NCBI GenBank assembly: GCA_013396635.1
Contig: WBMW01005642.1
Span: 1 to 64,000, forward strand
Origin: Penelope pileata
Taxonomy: Eukaryota; Chordata; Aves; Galliformes; Cracidae
Length of the DNA stretch: 64,000 nt
Reading direction: 5' to 3'
Shown: positions 38,801-53,100 of the stretch, piece after piece
How positions within the stretch are numbered: position 1 is the first letter of the stretch
Layout of the letters: every line of letters starts with the position of its first letter
The notes under the pieces: model-generated
Seen by the model: only the letters and a program-made list of their open reading frames with translations
Told to the model about the DNA's origin: nothing
Database searches by the model: none
Translations under genes and position numbers: made by a program

Positions 38801-41800
38801 TTTACACTTTGGAGACATACAGTATGAGAAAGTCTGCTGCAAAGTGTTTTAAAGAAAGAACACAAACAAAGAGCATGTCTGTATAAGCAGAGCACCACAC
38901 ACTCTTAACCTGTATCACTGCACGTCAGATGTGCAAGTTGGAGATGTAAATATATTTCTGCTAAGAGATTTTGCTGATGGTTTTGCTGAAACAATCACAC
39001 ACTTTCAGGACAGAGCTAGTTCTGCCTCAGCCTTACTGTTAGCTTATCACACCCAATTGCTATCAGTTAAAATTTACTTATGGCCACTGCATCCTTCCAA
39101 CCTGCACCTGTGATATCTTGTCTGTGGTTTTTAGCCGCTGTATTATAATATGTAATAATTTTAAAAAACAACAAAGCTATCTTATCAGCAGTGATAACAA
39201 CAAATTCAGTTACATAAATTAAAGAAAGGAAAAGCCCATGAAAGAGAGATGAAAAAGCCCTATTTGCATAAGAAATTATTCCAGTAGGGTTGATGCATGT
39301 GAAAACATGATTCCTTCATCTGCTTCCAAGGTCAATAGTCCAACGCTTTTCAACACAGTGTTGGTCACACAGCTTAAAATTTTCTGATGGCCCTTTTCAT
39401 TTCCCCTGTTTCTACAAGACGTAGAACAAGAGAATATGGACAATATGTCTGTGGCTTTCTAATGACAAAATGTATTTAAAAATCAGTTCTAACTACTTTT
39501 TACATTGTTTGTTTCCTCTGAGTGTTTTATTGCTCTTCATCCTGTCATCAATACATGTCATGTGTCCAGCTGTGAAAACCTGCTCCCTCCTTTGATAGTT
39601 CATTTTTAATCCCAATTATGTGGGCTTTTTACTTCTCTTGGAGACAGGAGGAAGGAACTGAGTGAACAGTAATGGAACAACTCATCGCAATCAAGGCCAG
39701 GAACCCCATTCTTCAGGTCTAACAATGAGGAAAGAAAGGCTTATGAAGAAATGGAAGTCCAACAAGTCCTCAACCTTACACGGGTTGAGGGAATAAAAAT
39801 GAAAATTTCTTTGAGTAAAGCCAGCACATAGGACAAAAAGTAGTTTTGCTATAATAGCTAGGAGTGATAAAAGAGAGGAAATGGAGAGAACCAGGATCTT
39901 AAGATTAAAGCTAAAGAAAGAAACTGATGTCACAACCTTGACAGCATTGGTACTTACAATGATAAATACAATAGCATATGTCCTTCTAGCAGTGTTCATC
40001 CAATAACCAAGACTTTATATCTGGTTAGATCATTGAAAAAATCATAAATAATGCTAGTGAATAGTGGAGCTAACTTGAAAATAATAAGGTTCATTCTGAA
40101 GAGGTCTGTTAAGTCCTACCTCTGGTCTGTGTTTAAATGAATTTTAAAGAAGATGAGAAGATATGTATACTGGTTCTAATGATCAGAAAAGTGCTTAAAA
40201 TCCACAGATTTGATAAGAACAACAAAGCCATAACAATATCCTCATTCAAGAGAAAGAAGTTTAGATTTCAAAGTATACTGAGTATTTCTACAGGAGAATA
40301 TACATGAAAATAGCCTTTTAACAACGATACTGCAGGTTTTGGCTTGGATCAAGACTCCCCTTCTTTCAGGGAGTGTAACATTGTCAGACTGGAGGTTAGG
40401 ACTATTCCTAAGGAAAACACTATGGAGAGAGAGGGGAAAGGATTTATTCAGTAAGACTAGGGGAAAACAAACAAACAAACTAGAACAATATTTGAATAAT
40501 TAAGGAAAATAAAAAGATTAAGCTTGATATCAGAAAAATTACCTTATAGCAATATCTGTTAGCTATCTTGTGAAATAGTCTCCTTGGGAAAAAAATTACT
40601 CTTAAATCAAAATAGGAAAAAACATTAAGTCAATACAATAAATAAAATCTTGCACTAGCCTGAGGAAACCAATTATTGACTTGCAATTTTTTATTATTTA
40701 AAGTTGAATTAATAAAGCATAGTTTCCTGATAGCGTGTTTTTCCTTTTTAGGATCCTTAATATTCCTTATGGACACTCCACATTTACTATGTTCTTTAAT
40801 CTGTAGTAGATAGTCACTGCATTTCTACCATGTGTCGCTTTGTTTTTTAACCATCAGAACGCAATTGCGTTAAAATCTTTCCTCATTAACTAACAACTCC
40901 TGACTCTGAAACATATTGGAAGAACAGATTTCATAATGTTCCCAGGGAGATGATTTTATGTATACAAAACTGCTTTTAGTTTTACAGCTGGAACTATGTA
41001 AGGAATCAAAAAACGCTGATGAGGAACCAAGGTGCTGGTCTCAGGATATTAGCTGTAGAATGAAAGTCAATTCTAAAGGCCAAATAACAAGTCAACACTT
41101 ATTTTTAAATAAGTCATGATTACCAGTAAGCCATTTCCTACCACATCTACTACTGCAATAAGGCTGTTTTACACTAAGCACACTTTTTAAACCACATAGG
41201 ACTTCATGATTATCTGGGATAGTAAAAAATTTACACTTATAACAAGCAGTAAACATAAAATCATATTGAGATGATTGACATAACGTTAAACTGTGATTTA
41301 CGTTTTAAGAAAATAAGATAATTTTTATATAGTTTTCTACTGGCTATAAGTTGATAGGTAAAGCTTATGCACACCAATACATTTCATTTCTAGCAGCCTT
41401 TCTACAAAAAAAATAGAATAGATTGAAAAAAAAAAAACAGTACTCTACCCCAACACTTTTCTGAAAATACTGAACATTTTCTAAAATACAATAAATATGT
41501 GCATTTTCCATTCTGTCTTCAGATTAAAGAAAAGGAACTTTTTAAGAGATGCATAAAATGTGTTGTATATAATGGTTAACATTAAGTAAATGTTTAAAAG
41601 GAACATTATGCTTGTTTTCTAGGGTTAAATTGAGCTCTCTTAGAGTGGACAATGACACTTAACCTTAGAAGTTATTTCATTCTTCTCTGAAAATATATGT
41701 ATTAGTCACTGTCATAGACAAAAGCTTAAATTAGATAGACATTGATATGAAATTTTGTTGCAGATTCTATCCTCGCAAAACTATGTTCCAATTTTTGAAC

Positions 41801-42876
41801 TGCATATAGTAACAAAACAAAACAAAACATAACACACAAAACACTTTTCAGTCTTCAACTGTTCTTCAGTCTGATCATGCTGTATGACTGCGATGGTGCT
41901 GCTCCCCCAACCAGTGTGATTTTTATGTCCTAGTGCATACAATGAGGTGCAAAAGACCTTCTCCTTGGGACTGATTACAATCAAGGTTTCAGGGAGACAG
42001 TCAAGGACCACCACATTGTCTCAAACTGGGTGCTCAGAGAACTGATCCAATTCTAAGTTGGATGACTATGAGTCAATCATCTTACCTCATAAACACCAAG
42101 CAGCCTAAGAACCCTTCTTGGAGAGTTCTTGCAAGCAGCTAGCTACACACCAGGATAAAATAGTCAAGGATATCTAGCCATTTCAAATCTTGTTAAGTCG
42201 CTGTCCTCATTGTTCAAATTACCACATTATATCTATTTCATGTCAATAAATATCTTTCTGCCTTCCTCTTATGAGTGAAGTGTGCAGTGCTGTAGTTTCT
42301 CATCCACGACAATGACCAGCTCAGGAGAAACTATGAAGTATTGATTTCTAATTGCTCTTTATCAGTTCTCCACTAAATTTCCAAACTAAGTTCAAGCTTT
42401 GAACACCCTGAACTGAGGAAAAATAATTACAACAAATTTCTTTTAAAACGTTTTGGAGTTTAATAATAAATCCTTTGTATTATATCTTTCAGTAGAGAAC
42501 TTATAATTGATGACAATGAGCTCAATAGACATTCAGAAATACACTGGTATTTTAAGCCATCTGGATGTTTTTCCCTATTACATAATAATCAACTGTTTAG
42601 TATAATAACATTAAACCATACTTTATTTTAACTACCTACGCTTTATGAGCAGGAGATCTTTCTTTTTCCACCTTGTTTTCTCATTTATTGCTTATTCCAT
42701 GTCTTGGCAGCGTAATGTATCAATATGGGTAAGGTAAATGTCAAAGTAAGCTACTAGTGATGGTTGAAAATATAATAAAAAATCTGATGAAGAAGACTTA
42801 AACACACATTCAAAGCTATTCCACATATCAAACTCTTTCTGGACTTTGAAGCAAACAGAGCTGATTATTACAGAAC

Positions 42877-43975
42877 TGTAGAATCATCAAGGTTGGAAAA
42901 GACCTCCAAGATCATCTAGTCTAACCACCCATCTACCACCAAGATTACCCACTAAACCACGTTCCTCAGTACCACATTCAGACATATCCTGAACACCTCC
43001 AGGGACGGTGACTCAACCACCTCTCTGGGCAGCCTGTTCCAGTGCCTGACTCTTGTAGAAGGTTTTCCTAATATCTAAACTGAACCTCTCCTGGCGCAAC
43101 TTGAGACCATTTCCTCTAGTCCTATCGCTAGCTACTTGGGAGAAGAGGCCGACCCCCATCTCACCACAATCTCCTTTCAGGGAGTTGTACAGGTCTCCTC
43201 TGAGCCTCCTCTTATCCAGACTGAACAACCCCAATTTCCTCAGCTCCTCCTCATAAGACCTGTGCTCCAGAATCCTCACCAGCTTTGTCGCCCTCCTCTG
43301 GACACACTCCAGGGCCTCAGTGCCTTTCTTGCAGTGAGGGGTCCAAAACCGAACGCAATATTCAAGGTGTGGCCTCAGCAGAGCTCAGTACAGGGGGACA
43401 ATCCTGCTGGCCACACTATTTCTGACACAGGCCAGAATGCTGCTGGCCTTCTTGGCCACCTGCGCACACTGCCGACTCATGTTCAGCCGAGCAGCAACCA
43501 ACACCCCCAGGTCCTTTTCCTCTGNCCCCAGGTCCTTTTCCTCTGCACAGTCTACCAGCCACTCTGCTCCAAGCCTGTAGCATTGCATGGGGTTGTTGTG
43601 ATAAAAGTGCAGGACCTAGCACTTGGTCTTGTTGAATCTCATTCCACTGGCCTCAGTCCAGCGATCCAGCCTGTCTAGGTCTCTCTGTAGGGCCTTCCTA
43701 GCCTCAGGCAACTCAATGCTTTCTCCCAACTTGGTGTCATCTGCAAATTTATTGAGGGTGCACTCAATCCCCTCATCCAGATCATCCATAAAGATATTAA
43801 ACAGGGCGAGCCCCAATACCAACCCCTAGAGAACACCAATTGTAATCAGATACCAGTTGGATTTAACTCCATGCACTACCACTCTCTGGGCCCAGTCCTC
43901 CAGCCAATTTTTTACCCAGCAAGGAGCGAACCTGTCCACACCATGGAATGCCAGCTTCCCCAGGAAAATTGTTAT
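42877..43975 (-). mobile_element. CR1 LINE, about 1.1 kb, with N gap
   Basis: The 3' end lies at the left (GAATCATCAAGGTTGGAAAA on the plus strand). The minus strand encodes degenerate RT C-terminal sequence in pieces: RILEHRSYEEELRKLGLFSL, LNMSRQCAQVAKKASSILAC and MVLGLALFNIFMDDLDEGIE with ECTLNKFADDTKLGE. The FADD site is kept here, but the frame is interrupted by stops and by an N at 43525. The 5' end fades near 43975. Confidence 0.93.
43505..43545. repeat. 20-bp exact direct repeat flanking an N
   Basis: CCCCAGGTCCTTTTCCTCTG occurs at 43505-43524 and again at 43526-43545, separated only by N at 43525. This is most simply two contig ends that overlap but were not merged. Confidence 0.93.
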
Positions 43976-43987
43976 TAACTGCATTGT

Positions 43988-44115
43988 CACAGAAACAAAA
44001 AATTACAGAATGGTTGAGTTTGGATGGGACGTCTGCAGGACTTCTGGTCCAAACCTCTGGCTTAAGCAAGGCCTGCTACAGCAAGTTACAAAGACCATGT
44101 TCAGACCCTTATGAG
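43988..44115 (-). mobile_element. Older CR1 LINE 3' fragment
   Basis: Plus-strand TTACAGAATGGTTGAGTTTG, GATGGGACGTCTGCAGGACT and CTGGTCCAAACCTCTGGCTT resemble the reverse complement of a diverged CR1 3' end. It directly abuts the 5' end of the neighbouring CR1 copy in the same orientation. Confidence 0.75.
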
Positions 44116-45144
44116 AAGGTAAAAACATTTCTAGAACAATTCAGACAATTGATTTTTTTCCCATTAATAAAAACAATTTTTTTCCAAAAGTATTTTCAAG
44201 AGGATTAAAAGTAGAAAAAAAAAAATCACTGTACAATTTTTCAGCTTGCCAGGTGCCATGAGCTCCTTGTCATTTTCTGCTCCTAGGCAGCTGGCAAACT
44301 ATCACTTTTTTCCTTTTCCTGCTATAAAAACCTCCTTTCTTTTTTCCTGTGCAAACTTTTACTATTTCAATATAAAGTTCAGTTTCAAAGGGTATTTCCT
44401 ACCAGAACATTTCCAGTAGCAGTAATTATTTGAATCATTTAAAATAAACAGACTTCATTCCTGTTTCACACATTCCATCTAGTTGGGTAGCTTATTATTG
44501 GTTTTCTATAAAACATGAAAATACTTCGTATGTCATATTTTTGAAGAAAATCTTTAATGGAAATGTTTTTCAGAATATTGTCACCAGATCTGGGGGATCT
44601 TTATTTCCAAGTCTAATTATCCATAACATGGGTGCTTTCCAGTGTATCAGTTAAATCTCTAAAATACATTATAATAGATTTTCTCTATATAATGATGACA
44701 GATACTTATATGTTACTATTTCAGAAATTACGTATTGCATATGCTTACATATCTCCAAACAAATGCTAGCGTTTATTAGGAAAGGATGGTTCCTCAAAAT
44801 TACAATTTATCAAAAGAATCAAGGAAAAGAAAAAAGGAGGGTTTAGTGGCAAAAAAAAGTAGAGCAATGGTGGGCATTGGCTAATGTTTCCAGAATTCTA
44901 CTGTGCGTAAAGCAGTATAGGAAGTGCTTAGGGGAATATAAATTATTTCTGATATGAAGTAGTACAGCAGCTCCAGTGTCACCACACTTAAAGAGCAACA
45001 ACACTAACCAGAAAAGCATGGGAGAAATTCCCATACTCTGTCCGTCTGGTTATATATCCAGACATCCAAAGCACACATCCAAGGTCTTTAGCCTACTCTT
45101 GGCTACAGACCTCGGTGTAGGCCCAGTAAGATGTTCAGGGCTTG

Positions 45145-45470
45145 AGGAAAGTGGCTGTTATACAAAGAGAGGCTAAGGGAAAGGGGGTTTCCTTAGCTTG
45201 CAAAAGACAGCTAATTGTAGTCCTCAACCCTCAAACATGGAATTACCGAATGCAGACCGACACCCTTCTAAGAGATGCACAGTGAAGGACAAAAATCTCA
45301 AGCTGCACAGGGGAAATCAAGAATTCTTCACCATGAGAGTGACGAAATCCCAGAACAGGCTGCCCAGAGAGGCTGTGAAATCTCCATCCTCAGACACTTT
45401 CAAAACTCAACAGGACAAGACCTCTAGCTATCTGACCTAACTTCAAAATTAGATCAACTTTGAAGTGGAG
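45145..45470 (+). mobile_element. Ancient CR1 LINE fragment
   Basis: A diverged plus-strand CR1 3' region: the frame around 45298-45440 reads KLHRGNQEFFTMRV ... QNRLPREAVKSPSSDTFKTQ, comparable to the CR1 RT C-terminus (FFTVRV ... NRLPREVVESPSLE), followed by 3' untranslated remnants. The limits are approximate. Confidence 0.72.
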
Positions 45471-45773
45471 GTGGGACAATGTGATCTTAACACATTCCTC
45501 TTAACCTAATGAGTTGGTGATCCTTTTCTCAGTTACTGTGATGGCTGAGAAGGTTGGCTACTTAGCATTTTCAAAACACAATACAAGCAACATCATCCTG
45601 AGGGATTTATTGTCAAGAGGCTGTAGAAGGTGTGAAACAGTAGGGACTGCAGTTTTTATTAAATAAAAGCTTCAACTTGGCAAGAACATTCTATAACTGC
45701 AGTGCTGTTAAGATGAAAGATACCGTTAGCCCTGTTTGTAAAACAGGCCAAATAATGATGAAGAAATGTTGGG

Positions 45774-45791
45774 AAAAAAAAAAAAAAAAAA
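45774..45791. repeat. Poly-A run
   Basis: About 18 consecutive A residues. No SINE or retrocopy body is recognisable upstream. Confidence 0.9.
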
Positions 45792-46692
45792 GGTACCTAC
45801 CTAGTTTACAGATCTCTCACACAAGCAATGTTCAAACAGACTGTAAGAACATAAGAACTCAGAGCAGCCTACACTACTGCTGTCAGAAGAATGACTTTTA
45901 CTGCCAAAAGAAGTATTACCATAAAACTGTACTACTGTACCACTGATCAAATGAGCAAAAGACAAACACAGTGATTACTTTTCACTCATTCTACAGGTCC
46001 ATAATATTTCTGCTATGGATTCTAACTTTGGTATCATAAAAGGAACATCGATATGACGTAACAGATCAACTCATTAAAATTTCTGAAAAAGACAGTCATC
46101 GGTTCCAATCTGAACACAGAAAAGAAGTACTAGTTAATTTCACTGTTACCCTCTTACATTATATATATATAGCAAAACCACAGCTATGCAACAGGATACA
46201 GAAAATGTGCTTCATAAGCTTATAGAGTAAATACTGCTTACACACTACCTGATGATTTCCTGAGGCACTACGTTTAATAAATGCTACACAGAATTTGAAA
46301 ATAAACATCAAGGCTCAAATTCCTCTTGTCTATATTAGGCCTAAATTATAGGGAGGTAACTCATTCTGATTCACCTTGACCATCACCTTTTCAGACCATC
46401 TCCCCACTTCTGGCAACTGCTGACTGCCTATATCAAGCAGTTCTCTAGATTTACAGAAATCGGGACAGTTAAACTACTAATCTCACACAGATTGAGGAAG
46501 TCCCCAGCATTTAATCCTCCTTATGATCTTCCTCCATACTAATTATTTTCAAACCTTGTCTTTACTTTTAGTTAACAGCTACCCATTTCAGGGTACTGCA
46601 CGAGGGAACAGGTGCGTCAGGAAGCACAAGAGCACCAACACACTCAAGCTGGTTTCAGCACTAGCAAACAGCTTGCCAAATAAGTAAGGAAC

Positions 46693-47115
46693 ATAATTGT
46701 TCTGGTTTTATCCTGGCACGAAGCCAAGCCAGTGTTTTAGTTGCTGCTGAGCAATGGGAGTGCACCCAGAGCCATGCCAGGGAAGAGCTGCTGTCTCTAT
46801 GGCTTGAGAGCAAGGCATGGGGCAGAGCCAGCACAGCTGGCCAGAATTAGGCTAAAGGTTATTTCATACTTTTGACATCATGTGGAAGGGAATAAAGCTG
46901 TGGGGAGTTGTCTGGGGGTAGCTGCTGCTTAGGGGTTCCTGGGTCAGTCAGTGGGGAGTGTTTCCATTTTCCTTTTCTGTCTTAGTAAATAGTTTTTATC
47001 TTGACCCATGTGTTCTATTTTGTTTCTAATTCTCTCCCTTATCCCACTTTTGGGAGCGAATGCGCAAACAGCTGTGTGGTGCTCAGCTGCTGCTGGGTTA
47101 AACCACAACAATAAT
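46693..47115 (+). mobile_element. ERVL-like solo LTR with perfect 5-bp target duplication
   Basis: The LTR spans 46698-47110 (413 bp), starting TGTTCTGGTTTTATCCTGG and ending GGGTTAAACCACAACA. It is flanked on both sides by ATAAT (46693-46697 and 47111-47115), a perfect 5-bp target site duplication. Internal landmarks shared with the copy at 2699 include TCTGTCTTAGTAA, TTTTATCTTGACCCA, AATTCTCTCCCTTATCCCAC and GCTGTGTGGTGCTCAGCTGC. No coding retroviral sequence is present. Confidence 0.9.
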
Positions 47116-50100
47116 GAAAGCTGTACTTCAGCAGGAACCACTTAAATTGGATGAGTGAAGGTGTCAGAGAGGAACTGGTTGAGAAACAGAAGTACATTTT
47201 AGCAAGGAGATTAGAGAGAAGATTTGGACAGATGGGGAATGAGAACAGAACTGAGCCCAGACCCAAATTCAGTCTGTCAGAATGAGAAGTTCTGGAGGAG
47301 GAGAGCCAAAAGGCAGTAGTCTCATACAGAAGGAGAGAAGGAATACCAAGAAAGAAATTTCAGGCTCTGTATCAATGCTTCACAGACATGTCTAAGCCAT
47401 ATCCTGTGACAATGTTTCAGGCTTACTCCAGCTTCTAAATGGCTGAATCACAGCATGGAGCAAACTAGCTACTGTTAATCCCTGTCTGTAAATAGTTACC
47501 AGGCCTTCAGTGATCAAGTCAGGTGTGATTTTACATCATCAATATCTAACACAAAATGTGATATTTTCTATCCTTCATACATAAAGTTGCTTAACCTATC
47601 TAGGCTTTTGTAGAGTAATGTAAAGGGGGGAAAGTAAAATGCAAAATAAAAGGCACTTCAGTTAAGGCATAGAAGGATAACATAGGCATCATTTAAGCTA
47701 TTTAATTACAGACCTATTTTCCTTGTGTCAGCTTCCTGTCTAGAAAAGAACTGAAGCACTGAGGCCACTGAGATTGCAGAAGGAGACCCACAAGGTCTGA
47801 GTGGTTTATTCAAGCACATCGTGAAAAGTGTTGTATCAATAGAAATTGACAGCAGTAATGTGGATAATAATGTGTAAGAAGAGTCATGAATACTAAAGAA
47901 AGTTGTATTTAATTTTTGAATTCAATTTTTAAAGCTAATGCAATTACTCATATTGCTCAAGATACTATTAACTTGGAAAGAAAACCAGTTGTCTATGATA
48001 TCCCTTTGTTATTCCTATTATTCAGATAACAGTCTCATGCTACTATCTTGATTATATAGCACTTGTGTTATTGCAGTTAGAAAGTCTTCCTTCTTATCTA
48101 CTGAACATCCCATAAAATAAATTGATATACTTAACTTGTTTCCTGCCTCCACTGGACACAAAGAGTGGTAAGTTTTCCATTTATAGTTAAATTTAACACA
48201 GTGAAAGACTGTTATCTTGTACAGCTTTGGTCTTCTCTTTTCTAGATCAACACAGCCAGATCCTTCAGCCTTTCATCCAAGGTCTTGTTTTCTAAATCTT
48301 TAGTCCTTTCTCTTTTGCTGAACTCTGATTTTTCTGATTCTCTCTAACTCTTAAGAGCTGACATAAACAGCATGTGGTATTACTACTCAAGTCTCACCAA
48401 CCACTGAGTAAGGTACAGCAATTACTACAAATATCTTACATATGGACAAGTTTTCAGCACTTCCCAAGAACACTGCTATTTTTTGTCCAAGCATTTTATA
48501 CTTTTGAGTCATATCTGAACTTTTGGTACTGCACCTGATAATTTTTGTACTAGTACAGTCACATTTCAGAATATTTATTTATTTATTTCTATTTTGTACT
48601 TATAGTGTCTGCACCATTCCTGAACATTACTCTGAATTGCTATCCTGCTTTCCATAATGATTGGGATTCTTGTACTGAACTGATCTGAAAATGCTATGAG
48701 TGCTTTTTCCATACTCTAAATTGCAGTTAACTTATTAAGAGTCAAGTCTACGACAAATCTTTGTTTGCCTCACTTAAAATTGCTTTCCAGTTTGACAGTG
48801 ACCAATTTGATCTACTTCCAGTTTGCAGACGGAAAGTTCCATTCCATTAAAAAATAATAGTTAAATATTAGCTCATTAATAAATGATGTTATACTGAAGT
48901 AAGAAATTAAAGAAGTGTCATAGAAAGAACTATTTTTGTCAGTATTTTCTAACATGTGCATTGGGTTTTTAAGCATCAATATGTAAAATCATATGCCTAC
49001 ACTTAAAATCTCAGTTTAAATCGCAATTGTAAATACTGCTATTTATCTTAATTACTTTCTAATACAAAATCATTGATTTAGAAAATCAGTGTCAAAATAG
49101 AAACACTTTGAGAATCAGGACTGAGGTAAGGAGCTCATAAGTTTAGTTCTGCCATAAGCAAGCCTTATTAATTTTAAAAAATAGCTATTAGGTGTTATTA
49201 GCCCAAATGGCTGTGTAGCACTTGTGACAAGACAGAATCTGATCTAGCATGTATTTCCAGAGATGAAACGTAAAGCTTCAGAGATCTGATTTATGAAGTT
49301 AATAATGCAGTGATCAGTCTTAACACACATAAAGCCTAGAGATTAAAAACTAGCCTTATTTCATCCTTTCCTATTTTTATTTCTTTGAGAGGAGTATATA
49401 TTGCTCTGCATATATACATTTTAGGTAAAATGTAGTGGCTTGAAAGGTTCAGTACCTCATATGCTACAAATAAATTAATTGCAGATGTGTGTTGTCAGGT
49501 AGAGAAGCGTGTACCTGATATGCTCAAGTATTAGAATTTAATAGACATGTAGCCTTTCAAATTCTAGTAAGTTGACAGCACAAAGCAATGTTCTCAATAC
49601 CGGCATAAGATACCCAGTTTCTTAACCAAAATAAAACAAACTTTAATGCAAAGATAATTTTAAATGCACTCACTTGTGTTAAAGGAACATTCTAGAAGTT
49701 TTAAGATGGAAGCCTTATAGGCAGAAGAAAGGTAGTCATTCATAAAGAGGAGAAAAACATCTTTTTACTGCTATGAGTATTTTGTTGCATTTAATTTATC
49801 TATCTGATCATTACTTTTGGATGTACTAAAGTATTTTTTTAGTTATCTTCAAACAGGACATATGAGCTATCATGTTTTCTTGCCAGTCTTGGATCACTTC
49901 CAAGAAACATTTAATCACATTTGGCTGATCAAGACAATATTTAACAATTTTTTAAAAATATCTTAATGAAATGATAGGAAGAAGTGTTGGAATTAAAGCT
50001 TACATTATATTAGAAGAGGAAGTTTTGGAGAAGGTATTAGGCTATTAATTTGACAAAAGCAAATTCCTTGGTTTTCTCTAGTTATTGCACATTGATACAG

Positions 50101-53100
50101 TTTGCAGGGATGCAAACAAGATTCTTTCTGGAGAAAACTCTGTTCTGGAGAAGCTCTGTGAAGTGTGTCTCAAATGTGTTCAAATCCCAGTAGGGAAAAC
50201 CAGTCCAAACCAATGACTATGTCCCTTTGGACAATATCAAACCACAGACTGAATCCAGTCCAATGTTAGACTCCCCAGCTGCACGCAGTATACTTGTAGA
50301 GGTTTTAGTATCAGCTAATGTGATCTGCTGTTCTGCTTTTAGTGTACCAAATGACTTCTTGTGCTCACACAGGAGTGACACCTTCCTTTGTAGGGAAGCT
50401 TTTAAAGACGCTGGTCTTCTGCTAAACTTTCCGAGCACACTCATTTTCTTGGTTCATTTTTTCTGAGCTTCTGTCATAAGACAGTGGACAGAATAAGACT
50501 GCTCATGAGATAGTGAACAGAATAAAGCGCAAGAACTCAAGCTTGTCAGCAGAACATGTGAGAGAAAACACTCCTGAGTTCAGTGAGGTTATTCCTGTTC
50601 ATCTAAGATAAGCAGGCAATTACACCAGTAGAAATTTTATTCTCCCATTTATTCAGGTAAACTACTGCATTCCATGGGTTGGTTAAGAGGAAAGTTTGAG
50701 GCAAGACAGAGCTAAGTAGGTTCAAGCTTAATGGTCAGTGTATGGTCATTATTCTTTTATGCCTGCTTTATTCCGCTGTATACATATTGTATTCATTACT
50801 CTGAGGCAAGGAACATTATATTGGCCTTTCCCCACATCCAAAACTCTAAGAATTCCTAAAATTGAACCATGCAGATAAATAATGAAGTCAGTTGAAAATG
50901 AGCACAAAAAGATTACAGTACTTTCATTCTTCTTTGTCTTTTATAGAAGATAAAAGATTGAGGACTGGGACTTGTGGCCATGGGTACTTTTTTTAATGTG
51001 TAAATGAGAGCTGGCTAACAGGGAGATGGATGAGCTGTCAGCAGGTAAGAAAAGGCCCAAATGACAGAAAGCCTAGGCTCTTTGTCAACTCTGCCATAAA
51101 TCTCATGCTTTGTAACAGATTATGAAGGGTCCCCTTTGAAAAGTAAAAGATTGAATATCATAAAAATTTTCTGTTATGCATGAGTACCTTTGTATTGAAA
51201 AGGCTTGAAATCAACTAATTTAAAAGTAATAGGCAATTCAGACTGACCCAGTTAAATGCTCTTTAGAAAATAATGTTTATACATGTTAACCAAATGTGAG
51301 ATAGTCTTTCTGTTTTGAAAATCTGACAGATGGAAAAAAAGAGAGTTTATTTGATTCACAGAAACGTTATTTCAAAGGATTCAAAATTCAGCAAAGAAAG
51401 CAGTAGCTTGAAATGTTAACAGATCTCTGAACTGTAAATACTTCAAACCTTCAGTGCAAAAATCAATCTTAAATCTATCTAAAAATCATGCTGTTAAAGA
51501 AGATAGATATTTTACTATTGACACAGGGATTAAAGATTGCCAAGAATTGTCTTTGGATGTGAATAAGATCCTAACTTTTCAACTCAGTTTCAGGTGAATT
51601 GTTTTGAAATGCAGAAGAGAATTGATGTGCAGGGCACTGCAAGAATCAGCGGTCTTTACCTTCCTCTCCCCTTCAGTGCGTTGCTTTATTGGACTTACGC
51701 TGCTACTTTAAAGTTTTCTCTTTTAAGGGAAACGTGGATGAGAAGAGAGATTAGTTATATGAATATGAAGCAGAAAACCCTTTTGAAAGTAATTCAAGTG
51801 CTAACAGAACTTAAGCCCCATTAAGAAAAGTGAGTAATATTTAATATTTCAGGTGTTCAGGTCACTTTTGCAAAATGAGCACATAAGTTCCCAAAGGACT
51901 TAGGATCTTTTGAAAACTCCCAAGCGACAAAGAAAAAAGCCTGTCATCATGCCTTTCTACAATTTATCTGTCAATTTGGTTAGAAAGCATAGGAATGACA
52001 AGGCAGTGTGTGTCTCTTTTACATCCTTGAAGCACTGATAGGCAGAACCAGAGCTCTGTCTCTCTACTACCTTCATGGTTGAGAGAATGCAAACGGTGCA
52101 TATCTAGTAAATTATTAATCTGTCCCCTTTCTTCTGAAAAAATGAAGGCAAGGTAAGCGAGAAGAAGACTGGCATATAAGGGATAATAGGACAAAGAAAC
52201 CCGGACTCATACATGTTTTTTTCTGCAGCTAGCATGAGCCCAACTGAGAACAAAAGCACTAAAGGAATTCAGTGGGTGCATCTACACCTTCTCTGGATTG
52301 CTTGCCTGAATTCAAACTCAAAATAAGATCTGTTCAAAGGCCTCATATGTAGCTGTAGGGCACTCTTCAGGGATGTAGGAACCTGTGTGCTTAACCAGAC
52401 CCAGTGAACTTAACCTATCACTAAGTACGTTAATATACTGACAGGCTGGCCCTGGTAAGCAGTTGACAAATTGCATGCACACATGCAAACAATGTAAATC
52501 AGGCCCTTCCCAAACTATTCTTTAAGACTGGTGTGCACATGGCCAAACTGAAGGGTCAGTTGCCACTAGTACCTGAAGAAGAGTTTCATTAAACCACATC
52601 CTACAGATAGATGTCACTTGGATTTCCTGAAAGCAAAGAAAAAAATCTCACACTTTATATCTAGGTTACTCTTATATCATACTACCAAAGACGATTCCTC
52701 ACTCAATGCCCTTCTATACCTTAAATCCAAATAGCAGCTGTTTCTGCACGAGGTAAAGGCTATGTCATATTGAAAGGTTAACTTTTAAAGAAAACAAAAT
52801 GTTCTCCCTTTTTTCTTAAGCAGATCATGGGACTAAACCAGAAAATGTAAGTCACTGAATTAAGTGTTTTGCAGTTACAATCGTGTGACCACATATCTCA
52901 CAGACTACAAAAAACTACAATGAATGTAAGAGCTATAATAAACTACCAACCTCTTTCAATTGGCTTTAAGAACAGACAAGTAACCAAAAGAAACACCAAT
53001 ATCCTGGGCTCCAATGATAGCAGAAATTCTGTTACCTGTCATTCTGGCATAGCACTATGAAATGAATCTTCCCTACTTCTGAGGAAGGTAAACAAACAAA

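Noticed and set aside
46944..47266. Minus-strand frames of 65 and 75 codons
   Set aside because: They lie across the 3' end of the ERVL-like LTR and its flank and resemble no retroviral protein.
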